A stretch of 64,000 nucleotides of DNA from Arthrobotrys musiformis. Lineage: Eukaryota > Ascomycota > Orbiliomycetes > Orbiliales > Orbiliaceae. A model generated the notes under the pieces. The model saw nothing but the letters and a program-made list of their open reading frames with translations. It was not told the origin of the DNA and searched no databases. Position numbers and translations under genes: made by a program. The stretch is from the NCBI GenBank assembly GCA_036971715.1, contig JAVHJL010000003.1, positions 2,604,001-2,668,000 of the forward strand. Reading direction: 5' to 3'. Below are positions 1 through 10,887 of this stretch, piece after piece; within the stretch, counting starts at the first letter, position 1; every line of letters starts with the position of its first letter.

Positions 1-989
1 GGGCGGGGAGGGTGGGAGTGGTACCACGAGTCACTTTTCTATCTCACATATGGCGGGCCGCGAATCGTCCCCTGAAATAACTCGCCGAGAGTCAATGACG
101 AAACCGCCAGGTAGCTCGCACCAAGAGTCACCCATATCACACCAACAATATCAGGCTGGGACTGATAGCAGACTCGATAACCACGCACGTAAGGAAATGG
201 AGGGATCTGAGAGCCACGGCGGAGCCCTTGGTCGCAATTGATACCCATAATAGCCCCGACAGAGCAGATATTGACTCTTACATATATATATCCTTCACTG
301 TATTTCCTAGGGACTTCAGCCTTTTATCTCCTTTTCATCTCCCTCAATTTTCCCTCTTTTCTTTCCTTTTCATTTGGGTTTGGATTTTGGACCTTGGGTT
401 TTGGCGTTATTGATTCTATCTACAAACTTTACACACATCCCATATATTGATATTTTTTTCTCTCTTCCCGATATCTCATGCATCAGCCGGAAGTTACCCC
501 ATTCCACGATATATACGACATCCCCTCCCATCCAGAGCCGTTGCTATCAGAGGCTCTGGCGTGGCTGGGCGGGGCTCCACAGGAAACACAAATGAATCAT
601 GGTAGCATCAGTGCAGGTAGCTCCAGATGGTTAGGTCCAATACAGACAGGAGCTGGATCTCTCTTTTGAAAATAAAAATTTTGACCATATCCCAAACACT
701 ATAATCTTGTATACATAGCCCTCTGTACCATATGCTTTAAATAGGATGACAGTGTGCGCTGGGGTGATTGATCCCTCCGAATTATATCGCTCCGCGATCT
801 TTATTCCCGACATCGTATTCGAGGACTAGTTGATCAATAGCCGGGAGCACTACCAAAGCGCCCCGCAGAACCCGTGCCCTCGAAAATATGATTTCTGGAT
901 TGGCTCTCCCAAGATAACCAACGATTAATTCGGTCTGCTCGGAATGGCCTAAACATACTGTACTGCCTGACCGGAATTTAAAATACACG
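1..989. other. Left edge, no supported gene
   Basis: No reading frame here shows a recognisable domain or a sensible splice model. The stretch from about 280 to 480 is T/C-rich with several TATA-like runs, as expected of intergenic DNA. A minus-strand frame at 39-248 has a hydrophobic run and could be the edge of a gene cut by the window, but nothing else supports it. Confidence 0.5.
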
Positions 990-1530
990 TCAAACCTCTG
1001 AGGCACTAGAGCTAGTCTTGGACCGGGCGGTAGATTGTATAATGTTAAGAACTTCAGAAATCTGCTCTTCCGAGAGTCGGGATTCTAGCTCCTCGATAAG
1101 TACGTCGAGTTCCGTCTCATTTTTCGGCAGATGGTTTAGCATCATGAGCACTTCTATTTTTTCGAACTGAAGAGGCAACTTTGCCAGTTCTTCGACTAGC
1201 TTCGTGGTAGCGTCGGGGGTCTGCGCAGTTGCTGCAGTTGTTGAGAGATAATCGATAATCTTTACCAATTAGCAGTGCTCCTCGAGAGAATAAAAGACCA
1301 TTTAAAAATACCTCCTTCATCACTGTTTCTAAATTCCCGGGCTTCATAGCCGCAGCCGGGCCTTGTTCCGCAACTTGGTCCCGATATCGTTGCTTAACCT
1401 CTTGGATATGCGTGAGGACTTCATAATTGCTGAGCATGGCTTCACAAGGCTCAAGGACCTACAAGGGTATCTGATCAGTGAAAACGGTACGTATGGCGTG
1501 GTAGCGTTTGGCTGGCCTTACCTTCATCAT
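990..1530 (-). CDS. rpc17: RNA polymerase III subunit Rpc17 (C17 / CGRP-RCP family)
   Basis: This gene encodes a 141-residue homologue of Rpc17, the stalk subunit of RNA polymerase III that pairs with Rpc25 and contacts initiation factors. Exons on the minus strand are 1530-1522, 1458-1312 and 1259-990, with introns 1521-1459 and 1311-1260. The joins give the family start MMKVLEPCEAMLSNYEVL, which matches the ALLSNYEV opening of human CRCP. The C-terminal half carries the HRDC-like segment MMLNHLPKNETELDVLIEE followed by RLSEEQISEVLNII, the most conserved block of the family. Exon 1 is only nine coding bases (MMK). Length is close to yeast and human C17. The gene is divergent from cns1, with about 430 bp of shared promoter DNA. 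Confidence 0.88.
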
Positions 1531-1963
1531 TAATATGTTCGACTGGGTTTCTCCTTCTCCCTCTCCTCCTTCTTCGGTTTCTTCTTCTAGCTTCTTTTTT
1601 TTTTTTTTTTTGAAGTTGTCGATGTACGGTAATCAACGAGAGCCTGTCGGAGGAAAACTTCCTGAAGAAGAAGGTTAATTATTAACAGTTACTGGAATTG
1701 GAAATGATCCTTTCGCTTAGTGTCGTGAAAAAATCCAACATTCAACTCGAAAAATTGCGTCTTCCCACGAGCACCAACCCCGAATATTGTTACATGTCAT
1801 CCGTTTGGCATTGAGTTTAGGTGCGGTCCTCGGTCGGTCAACCTTGTAGAAAAGCGGAAAACAAGCAAAATACCAAGCAGGTTAGAATCAGACCTCTAGA
1901 GTGGCTAATAATTGGTTTCTAACGACGACCCAGCGGCTTTACTCTTTCCCTAGATTCGACCGA
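1531..1963. promoter_or_regulatory. Divergent promoter region rpc17 / cns1
   Basis: This 433 bp spacer separates two genes transcribed away from each other. It holds a pyrimidine-rich tract upstream of rpc17 (about 1550-1612) that ends in a T run near 1594-1612. No specific factor site is recognised. Confidence 0.5.
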
Positions 1964-3202
1964 ATGGGTAATGACAACGACGCCCAACAATATGGCCCAG
2001 CAAGGCCTCCGGCACCGTCACAAACGGACGACCCTACACAGGACTTATCCCAGTTACCTCTGTTTATGAGCTCTCTCGATGAGGTTCCAGAGGGGACAAA
2101 CGATGCCATTGAGGCTTTAAAAGCTTTGGCCTACGAGGGGGAGCCCTTTGAGATAGCAGAGAATTTTCGACAACAAGGCAATGAAGCTTACCGGTCAAAA
2201 TATTGGAGGGATGCGATAGAATTCTATACAAAGGCCTTGGCTGTAGGTTGCACCGTCGATGAGATCAATGGCGCCTGTTACGCGAACCGGGCTGCTTGTA
2301 ACCTCGAACTAAGTAAGTTTTGACATTGCTTTTACATCACCGCACCCCCCCTTTTTTTTGGGGGGAAGGGGCAGGAAGTTGACACGCCTCACACTAGAAA
2401 ACTATCGAAGAACAAATTTGGATTGTGCCGAAGCTCTGAAAATAAACCCTCAGAATGTTAAAGCGCTATACCGTTCGGCACGAGCGTGTCTTGCCCTGGA
2501 CAAAATCTTAGAAGCAGAGGATTGTGTTCTGCGCGGGCTTGCCATAGAAGGGAGCAACAGCTCATTAAAAGCGACCCAAGAAAAGATATCTAGTCGGAAG
2601 GAAGCAATTGCCAGGCTTGACCAAGCTAGTCGAGAACGAGAACGATTGTCAAAAGCCAAAGAAATAGCGCTTAAAAGGGCATTAGAGGTAAAAACCCCAA
2701 GGGCGCCGTGTAGACCGCTCCGTCTAACAAAGGGAACACACAGACACGCCATGTCATACAAAGAACAACATCTAAACGGCCTCCTAACCTCCCCAAAGAC
2801 GTTATCGTACGACTCCGGGATCCTCTTGACCCAGGGTCCAGTTTATGTTTCCCAGTAGTGGTTCTATACCCCCTAGAGCTTCAGTCGGATTTTATAAAAT
2901 CATTGTCAGAAGATGAGACTATACACTCCCAGCTTGAGGAAATCCTTTCACCGTCAAATTTACCACCATGGGACAACAAAGGTGAATATGCGTATCCGGG
3001 CATAGACGTACTCGTCGAAAAGCAGAAGTATGATATGCATGGAAAACCTAATTTAAGCAAAATTGGACCGAAGGCCTCGTTAAGAAAGGTCCTAAGGGAG
3101 GGCAAGTTGGAGTTAATAGATGGCATCTTAACCGTTCTTGTAGTACCAAAAACCCGATTAGCGGAGTTTGTCGGCGCATGGAAACAGAAGAACCCGAATT
3201 GA
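1964..3202 (+). CDS. cns1: Cns1/TTC4-like TPR co-chaperone
   Basis: Exons 1964-2312, 2398-2687 and 2744-3202 give 365 residues. The N-terminal third has TPR units: ENFRQQGNEAYRSKYWRDAI, then GACYANRAACNLELKNYRRT, then INPQNVKALYRSARACLALD. The C-terminal wheel-like domain of Cns1/TTC4 shows FPVVVLYPLELQSDF and ends with LTVLVVPKTRLAEFVGAW. Cns1 is an Hsp90/Hsp70 co-chaperone in the cytosol, essential in yeast and linked to elongation factor 2 folding. An open frame reaches further upstream (1901) but lacks an ATG there, so ATG 1964 (MGNDNDAQQYG) is chosen. Intron 2 has a clear CTAAC branch site. The gene converges on sli15, whose stop lies about 255 bp downstream. Confidence 0.9.
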
Positions 3203-3456
3203 TTCATTTGAGATAACTTCCACGAAATACTATCGGAAGGGGCAGGCGAGCGTATGGAGTATATATTTAAGAATGAAAGGCTGGAGAACACTTCCCGAAT
3301 CGCTAAAAACACTCGCTCTTAAAACAGAAAGCCAGGATAACGCCGGGAAAAGTAGATGAAAACGGATAAGGAGGTTGATTTTGCTCCACCGGTCTACAAA
3401 GACTCATGAATATTAAACACTGTACAGCACCCGCGTCTCTTAGGGTGAAAACGGCA

Positions 3457-6400
3457 TCACGGTTTTTGGTAGGTCCAACCACCGTTGTCAAGGATGCGTT
3501 GGCGCTCAACTTTATCGGCCTCAATTTCTGCGGTTGTCAGCCGGTCAGCACCAGACCAGTTTGCAGAGCTTGTGCGGGCCCGAAACTTGGCCCTATCGCC
3601 CCTCCCCCTAAATATATCTTCCATAGAGAGTGGTGCTATGGGGCCAAATATTGTCTCTGGGTCAATTCCTAGCTGGTCCTGTAAAGCCTGCCGAAGCTCT
3701 GGGGAGTCGGCCCATTTAGGTACGTGGAAAGACTTGTCGTCGTCGTCATCCTCAGAGCTGAAGTGAGCAGAGGGTTAGCTTGTGTTCGTTGACGGCTATT
3801 ACTCTAGGCTATTACTTACTCTGTATGAATTTCTGGGAGCTCTATGCTTTCTGGGTTTGGGTAGACCGGCGATTCACGAGGAGCGGTAGATAGTTTTCTT
3901 CCAATTTTTTGCGCGGAAGGTGTCACCATCGTCCCGAACTTGAGCTTATCATGGGAGTATTTGACAGCATCGACCTGCGGCAAGGGAGTGGATTTGGGGA
4001 CTTGTGACGGCAATGCTGATTTCGCTAAAGATGCCTGGCCGTGGCTTGCGGGTGTGTAATCCTGGCTGAAGATGCCTCCAATTTTGGAGGGAGGAAGGTT
4101 TTCCTTCTTGGTAGTCGACTGGCGAATGGGTGGTGCGAAAGTAGAAGGGCCGGGTGTCTCTCCTGCGTCTTCTGTTCTTCTTCGTTTTGTGTCCTGCTGA
4201 GAGGAATTTTTGATACTGGCTTCCTCCTTTTGCATCTTGCTCTCTTCCTCTGTTGGGAATACACGTTTGGGCTGGCGCTTCAGCTCTGGTTGGGATTTAG
4301 AAGATCCCAGGCCGCCCTTCTGGGAGAAAGGTGTTGCTTTTGAGAGCAACTTAGATGGGTGGAATAACCCTTGTGGTCCTTTTCCTGTCGCTGGAAGTTT
4401 CTTCTTCACATCTTCTTCGTCGGAGGTCTATGTAGATACACATATATATTAGGGAGCTATGGTTGGTATTTGTGTCAAATGAGATAGTTACCTTTGACGG
4501 TTGCTTTTTCGCTGCCTTCGCAATTTGCTGTTTCCGCTCCTCCTCGCGACGTAACTCCTCCCGTTTTGAGTTCTCCTGTCTCCTACGTTCGATCTCCTGT
4601 CTCTGGGCTGCCTTTCTTTCTTTCTCCTCTTGTTCCTATAGAGCGGGTTTAGCCTTTGACACTGTCACTCTGAGGAACATCACAAAGCCTACCCTTTTTT
4701 GTGCCTTCGCCGCGGAATTAAGTGCGGCTATTGATTTTGGTGCTTGGCGGCTGTGTGCGGAGGAGCTAGACATTGCGGAAACAGGGCGGGAGTGTGGCTC
4801 TTTAGTAGGCCCAAATGTTTCTGCCAGGGCGTTGACAAGGGCTACCGGGTTCGAAAGTGGATTGTGGTTTCCCTGCTTGTGGGCGTCAGGACTAACTCGG
4901 ATTTCGAGGGATATTGAGGTGGGATTCTTACCTTCCTTGAGTCCGTCTCACGCTGTGATCCCGTCACAAGCCGGATGTTCGATGGTGTTGTCTTTGGTTT
5001 CGCAATCCCACTGTCCTTCACACCAAAAAGCGCACGGTTAGGTTTCCGAAGGTCGCTAGTTTTCGACTGCAAAGAAGGGCGATTGCGAGGTTCTCTAAAA
5101 TTCCCTGCTGGGGGAGATATGCCGCGAGGCACGGGATTTGACCTTGGGTTGGCACTGTTAGATGGGCCACTATCTTCTTCATCTTCTGATGCGATGGCTT
5201 CGAAAAAGGGCGATCCGGGGAGCGAAGGATCGTTATCTGACACGACAGGTGACCTCAAGACGTCGTCAGCGTTCTCTGGAATAAGATTTATCCCTTCTAT
5301 GACAGCTGCAGAAGGCCCTTTGAGTTGAACTTCATGTTTCGGTATTCCTCCATACGTAATTGAACTTCCTTTCTGTAGCTTTGACGGCTCTTCAAGAGCC
5401 TGTGTCAGGCCGTTCGGTGAAATCACATCATCGGTAAGATCTGAAGAGATGAAGGTTCCTATCTCGGGATAAAGTACCCGCTTTCCTGTTTTTATGGATG
5501 AAGGGGCCGTATCATCCACTCGTCCTTCATCAGTGTGGCCATTTGAATTCTGTGGTGCTTCTTTCGAGGGAGAATTTGGTCTGGGCGATCTCCATATCAA
5601 CTGTTTCGCAAGAGAGAGGATATTCGACTGAGCCTTTTTGATCGTTGAAGCTTCTGGATCATCGGTGGATCTCGAATTGGAGGTTTCGCCTTCGTTGTTT
5701 GGTAGGGATGGCTCTGGGAGGGCTGGATATAGGGCTTCGGCGTTTTTATTTGCTGAAACGGTTGTTGGAAACTTTGCCACCACAGGTGGAACCACTTTTT
5801 TCTTCGGGGACGCATTTGTCGCTTTTCCAGGGGAGTTGTGTCCCAGTCTTATCGGTGAAGGTGATTCCACATCGGAATGAACGGCTGGCGCTTTTAAAAC
5901 GTGAGATAGCGACGGTATCCAATCGCCATCGTCTGACTGTGTAGACTCTCTCGGCCTCACTGATAGCTCAGCGTCTCTAAAATCACCAACAGCCGCGAGT
6001 GGTTTAGAGATAGTACGCTCCTCAGTTTGACTCGCCGCCAAAAGTGATGAGGCAGACGTAGATTTAGAAAGCCGGCTAGTAGTTTGCTGGCTCAACTGCC
6101 TAATCTTCTCATCAAGTCGCTGAGTAGGGTTTTTCTCGGAAAACTGCATTACCGAAGTCTTGTTGATTTCAGCAAGACGAAGCTGCTCATTAAGGTCTTC
6201 GTCCTCATCCTCGTCATCGGATGAATGCCGCTCGCCCTGCACGACAGAAATTGGACCTGGACCACTCGGTGTATCTGTAATTCCCATTTCGCCACCAAGA
6301 CTTGAGGCACCAAGGCTCTTACCGCCAGTGAGCCGGCCAAACAAGCTGGCCCTCTCATCCGCATGGCTGCTCCTTGGCCCGGTTGGATTCGAACCTCCCA

Positions 6401-7568
6401 TGCTCTTTTTATAAGTTAGGGTTTCTCGGGCGGGCAACGATGCAAAATTCATACTGCTGCGGGCCACACCAGTAGGCGACGCAGTTTCACTAGGTGTGTC
6501 GGAGCCAGTGGCTTGGTCCGCCAGGAGAGGCTTTGGGGTGACGAAACTATCTGGTTGTTGGATCGGGGATATAGGGGAGGATGGCGCAACGGGAGTGGAT
6601 GCCTGGACGGGGGACACTGAAACCTCCCTATCAGCGGCATTTGTTGTTTGCCCTATAGGTGGGTGGGGGCTAGAAGGTTGAGTTGGCGGATCGGCACATG
6701 TTTGGACCAGCCTTCCCACCAACGGGCTCATGGACACGCTGGGAGCACCCCCTCTTTTCTCTGGATTCTTCGGACTAGTCTCGTGGGGCTCGGTCCCAGA
6801 AGCGGGATTTCCATCGGTGCCATCACTTCGACTATTAAGCTGACCATCTTCAGAAAAAGTGGATGATCTACCACTTGTATTAGAACATGTTCTCCGCTCT
6901 GCAGTTTCACCAATGATGTTCGGGGCGTTCTGATAGGATGGCATCTTTGCAGGGGAACTTCTTTCGACCGGTTCACTAGAGAGGATACCGAATGATCCCG
7001 CGGCCGACGATCCACTATCCCTCATCAATTCTGGGGTCGAAACTACACTGTCCGAACTTGAGCCGAAAGACTCCTTGAGTTGAGGTGTAGTCGTTTTTGT
7101 TGTAACACCACATACTGAACGAATCGGCGACGCTATTCTCGCAAGCGGCGTGACGAAGACATCATCATCCTAAGCGTACGTATGAGCGAGACTGCCATAG
7201 AAATATCACAAAGGATAATGCGTATTACCTTCTGGTCTTCAAGAAGAGCGACTTTGTGGATGTTTCGGGGGGTTTTCCCTCTGAGCTTCCCCGGTGTCTT
7301 GTATAACTCTGTGATATCTCTACTCATAAAGTTGAGCTGTTTAGTATTCCGGTTGGGAGGTGAGAGAGGTGTTGATATCGCGCTTGACGTACACTGTGGA
7401 TCCTTGTGTAAACACATCTGCCATATGCTCCGTAAGCCATTCTAATTCATTTCTAAAGGCAATAGTAAAATCCTCAAAATGGTCCGCTTCCTTGCGATGC
7501 GCGTCCGCAAGTTCATTGAATATCCATTGGGGAGACCCCACTTCGGGTAAAGCAGATCTAGAGGCCAT
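3457..7568 (-). CDS. sli15: Inner centromere protein, INCENP/Sli15 (chromosomal passenger complex scaffold)
   Basis: Seven exons on the minus strand: 7568-7395, 7336-7229, 7169-4932, 4872-4693, 4635-4492, 4427-3820 and 3757-3457. They give 1250 residues. The N-terminus (MASRSALPEVGSP...) has the fungal INCENP pattern with KTPGKLRGKTPR near residue 80. The middle is long, acidic/serine-rich and low in complexity. Residues about 840-950 hold a single-alpha-helix-like charged stretch (EEKERKAAQRQEIERRRQ). The last 100 residues contain the IN-box, with FHVPKWADSPELRQALQ near 1160-1176, and end in DNGGWTYQKP. The IN-box binds and activates Aurora/Ipl1 kinase at centromeres and the spindle midzone. 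The family call is strong because both ends match. Exon boundaries in the middle are my own models, and each join preserves frame. Confidence 0.9.
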
Positions 7569-8309
7569 TGTGGAGTACGCCTTGGGGTTTAGGCGTGGCT
7601 AGACAGTTCTTGTATCAATCCGAGAGCCTGTATGCAATCGGCTGTGTCGAGGAGGGACGGCAATCGGACGGGTGAAGCAAATTAAGTCAATGTCGGGGAT
7701 TAAAGCTGAGTAGCAGCCTCATCGCAGAAGGATATTATCGTCGAAATCGATAAGGGATATGTGAAGAACTATCTGCGCCAAGGTATGAAATTGCGATGAC
7801 TGTGGCGATGGAGGCGATGGTTGATTTGTCGTGATGGTTTTGCGGTATGATACAATGGAGTTGGTGTTGAAGTCCAGGTGATGTTTGTGGTTGGATTGTT
7901 TTTGTGGTTGAATGGTTGTTAGGAAGGGAAGGGAAGAGGAGGAGCAACACAGTGCGCGCCCCAACTCGTAGTTGCTCCTGGTGAACCCACGTGACGACCC
8001 AATTTACTTATTTGAAGTACGCTCGGAGGTACCTCTTACTAGGTTATCTCGTATACACCTGCTTCTTAAGTGAATTATTTCCCCCGGAATATAGCAGGAG
8101 TATAGAAGCAAGGACCGGAATATGTCGATGCGATCGAGGCTGCTCGTAAACAAACAAGCAGGCCGCCCGGGAAGAAAAAACGCGTGGTTTGCCAAGAACG
8201 TGCGCAATCTGATTAGCTTTGGGATGTCATCTCATCTCGGCAGCACAAACACAACCTCCGTTACCAAACATCCGCCTCTTCCCCGAATCCTACCTCAAAC
8301 ACATCCATC
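7569..8309. promoter_or_regulatory. Divergent promoter region sli15 / spt3, with one CACGTGAC site
   Basis: The sli15 and spt3 genes point away from each other across this 741 bp spacer. It contains one perfect CACGTGAC box at 7988-7995, the E-box form bound by Cbf1-type bHLH factors in yeasts. No coding potential is seen. Confidence 0.45.
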
Positions 8310-9285
8310 ATGGCGAATGATCGTTTCAAGTATAAGCTGGAAATCCAGCAAATGATGTTCGTCAGTGGTGAAACGGGAGAGCCATCCCCCGAAACCACTG
8401 GCATCATCGAGGACATCGTTCGAGGACAGGTTATCGAGATGGTTAGTCCCATACCCCGGGCAGTAGCCTCCGCGTTTCTGACACCAGACTCGATAGTTAA
8501 TACAGGCTACTGCTCAAGCCGCCCGCCGTGGTTCTCGGTCTATATCGACTGACGATCTCATATTCCTCATCCGTCATGACAAAGCCAAGGTATCCAGGTT
8601 GCGAACTTATCTCTCTTGGAAAGAAGTCCGAAAGACCGCGAAAGACCAAGACAGAGATGTTGATACTGCCGATCTCGTGGAAGACTCCGCTGCTGGCGAT
8701 GCCCTCAAAATGCGGCAGAAGAGGGCGAAGATTTCCTTGCCGTGGGAGGTGGCCTCGTACTTCAGCGAGCAGCCACCCGAAGTTGACGACGAAGACGACG
8801 AAGAAGAGGCCGAGGCAAATGTTGCTACCCTTGCCAGGTTGAAAAGCGCCGATGAACGAACTAAAAGTATGACGAAAGATGAATATGTGCACTTCTCCGA
8901 GTGCAGACAGGCTAGCTTTACTTTCAGAAAATCAAAACGATTCAGAGAATGGGCAGGGTTTGGCCTGGTCACCGACGCAAAGCCGAACGACGACATTGTT
9001 GATATTCTCGGTTTCCTAACCTTCGAAATAGTCCAAGTGCTCACAGAGGAGGCACTTCGGATAAAGGATGCCGAGGATAAACTCCAAACCTCGAATAAAG
9101 AAAATGACAAAAAGCGGAAAAGAGACCGGTTCCTATTCGACGGCCCCGGCGAAGGTAGAACCCCCGTAGAACCCCGTCATATCGAAGAAGCTTTCCGACG
9201 ACTACAGCGACCTCGTGCAAAGTCCAAAGCTATGCGCAATTTCGAAGGCGGGGGAGTCATGAAGACCCGAGTAGGGCTCATGTGA
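8310..9285 (+). CDS. spt3: SAGA subunit Spt3 (TBP-interacting histone-fold protein)
   Basis: Two exons, 8310-8441 and 8506-9285, give 303 residues. The start MANDRFKYKLEIQQMMFVSG and the following PSPETTGIIEDIVRGQVIEM are the signature of Spt3. After the intron the first histone fold continues as ARRGSRSISTDDLIFLIRHD. A second histone-fold segment lies at about residues 205-240 (DIVDILGFLTFEIVQVLTEE), and the protein ends in a basic tail. An acidic patch (DDEDDEEEAEAN) separates the folds. Spt3 works in the SAGA co-activator, delivering TBP to TATA-containing promoters. The intron has GTTAGT..ACAG ends. The gene converges on snu23, about 225 bp away. Confidence 0.93.
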
Positions 9286-9511
9286 TACTTGGTTTATAAC
9301 TGGCTTTGAAGGCCACTGTAATAGTACTACTTACAACTTTAGGTGGCGCGGTTCATATCCGGAGTTCATGAGGTCTAGCGGCGTTCGGCGCTTCATATTG
9401 CTTTTTGTTCCAAAGGCGTTCCGCACGCCATTGTAATGTAATAATATTGCGGACTTTTTAGATATCTAGGAGGTCTCGCCGGAATATAATATATTCTAGA
9501 AATACATTTTC

Positions 9512-10243
9512 CTACCGGGTTTTCGTGGTTGAAAACCCACCAAAACCCATCATGCGTGCCATCATTGCGGCATCGTCGTCGACCTCGCCGGACTGTTCGG
9601 AAGTTTCAGTAACCGTCTGGGCTTTCCTCTGCCGTATTTCCTCCTTCTTGATTCTTTTGCGTTCCTTCTTCTCGAGCCGCTCTTGATCCTCGATTTTCTT
9701 ACGTTCGGCAAGCCGTTTAGATAGATCGAACTCCTCAGCTTTGTCTTGCTCCTGCTTCTTTTGTTTCAGCCAGGTCAATCTTTCCCTAACCATTTCCAAT
9801 GTTGCCCGTTCCACAACATCCGTCTGACCGGTCGCATTGAGATGTTGCTTGCTGTTTAGATGTTCGACATACTCCAAACTGTTTGTAAAATTTAGATCAC
9901 AAGCTTCGCAATAGTACCCTGGACCCTTCCCTCTCCTGCCCCCAGTAGTCCCTAGGGGGACAATCTGAACCTTATTAAGGTTTTCGTCCAACCGAATACG
10001 ATCTCTCCTTGCTTCAATCATCTTCGAATCATCAAATTTTGTCTCCCCGGGATCCGTTTCCACTTCGGATTTTGGAATGTACTTCTTCCCCGCCAGTTTG
10101 GCCTCATATCGTTCCTTACGCTCTTTCGCTTCTCTGACTTGGCGCTCTGCAGCCTTTTGGGCATATTCCTCGCGATCCCAGGTGCGACGAAAGGCTGTAT
10201 CACCGGTCGCGGCATTGTCGTATACGCCTTTGGGTTTCGACAT
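9512..10243 (-). CDS. snu23: U4/U6.U5 tri-snRNP protein Snu23 (ZMAT2 family)
   Basis: A single exon of 243 residues. The N-terminus DTAFRRTWDREEYAQKAAER and the U1-type C2H2 zinc finger around residue 110 (YYCEACDLNFTNSLEYVEHL, then NSKQHLNATG) are diagnostic of Snu23/ZMAT2. The rest is a highly charged helical region rich in K, E and R, ending in MMARMMGFGGF, which is also conserved. Snu23 joins the spliceosome with the tri-snRNP and acts near the 5' splice site during B-complex formation. Unlike most neighbours the gene has no intron. Confidence 0.92.
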   Translation of the reverse strand: MSKPKGVYDNAATGDTAFRRTWDREEYAQKAAERQVREAKERKERYEAKLAGKKYIPKSEVETDPGETKFDDSKMIEARRDRIRLDENLNKVQIVPLGTTGGRRGKGPGYYCEACDLNFTNSLEYVEHLNSKQHLNATGQTDVVERATLEMVRERLTWLKQKKQEQDKAEEFDLSKRLAERKKIEDQERLEKKERKRIKKEEIRQRKAQTVTETSEQSGEVDDDAAMMARMMGFGGFSTTKTR

Positions 10244-10887
10244 TATGGTTGTCTACCTTTTAGGAACCAGCTTCCTATGTCCCGTTTCTATATATGGTAT
10301 TAGACAAATGGACAATATAGTTGCGACACGGTGGGTAGTGTAGTCACCGTGTGATTGTTCGGGGAGGCCGGACCTACCGTGGTTGGGTTGTTGGATGATC
10401 AATGGCGATTGGTCTCGCGACAGAGCAGTTTATATTTATCATTTGAACCACAACACACAAAAAGTGGTTGCTAAGTTAGGTACTGAGTAGCTAAGTACCT
10501 CCGGCCTCCCCGAGGGCTTGAGTACTTCCGTAGTACCTAAGTAAGTAGGTACCTACTTAGGTACTTTAGGTAGGTAAGTGCTTAAGTATAAATATCCAGG
10601 TATAAGAAAAGTTCGTTACATGCCAGGTCGGCTGCGAAGGAATTATCATACAGAATTCTAGTTGAATGCGTCGAATCAGGGTAGGTGCCTATAATACAAG
10701 ATGTTCATTCGTCCCCTCAAAAAAAAAGAAAAAAAGCGAGTCCCCCACAAAAATACTCGAAAAATAAGAACAAAATAGCGCCTAAGGAGAAAAGAACACC
10801 CCAACGAAATCCGTCACGGTACAATATATGGTGATGTAAAGGAAGTCAGCATCATCACACGGGCAGGTAAAGCCGGGGCGAACAAAT
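10244..10887. other. Intergenic spacer with GTACCT-type repeat cluster
   Basis: The spacer holds the snu23 upstream region and the nop58 3' end. From about 10476 to 10590 it is filled with overlapping copies of AAGTA, GGTACCT and CTTAGGTA, described separately. An A-rich stretch near 10718-10738 follows. No gene is supported. Confidence 0.6.
10476..10590. repeat. Palindromic GTACCT/AAGTA low-complexity repeat cluster
   Basis: The block is built from AAGTA, TACCT, AGGTA and ACTTA words in both orientations. It includes a perfect 18-bp palindrome, TAAGTAGGTACCTACTTA, at 10542-10559. Similar blocks occur elsewhere in the window, near 14415-14482, 19728-19750, 24425-24525, 37788-37816 and 37916-37966. 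Confidence 0.8.

Noticed and set aside
6385..6395. Perfect tRNA B-box (GGTTCGAATCC on the minus strand)
   Set aside because: It lies within the sli15 coding exon, there is no A-box at the right distance, and no cloverleaf can be drawn; a chance match.
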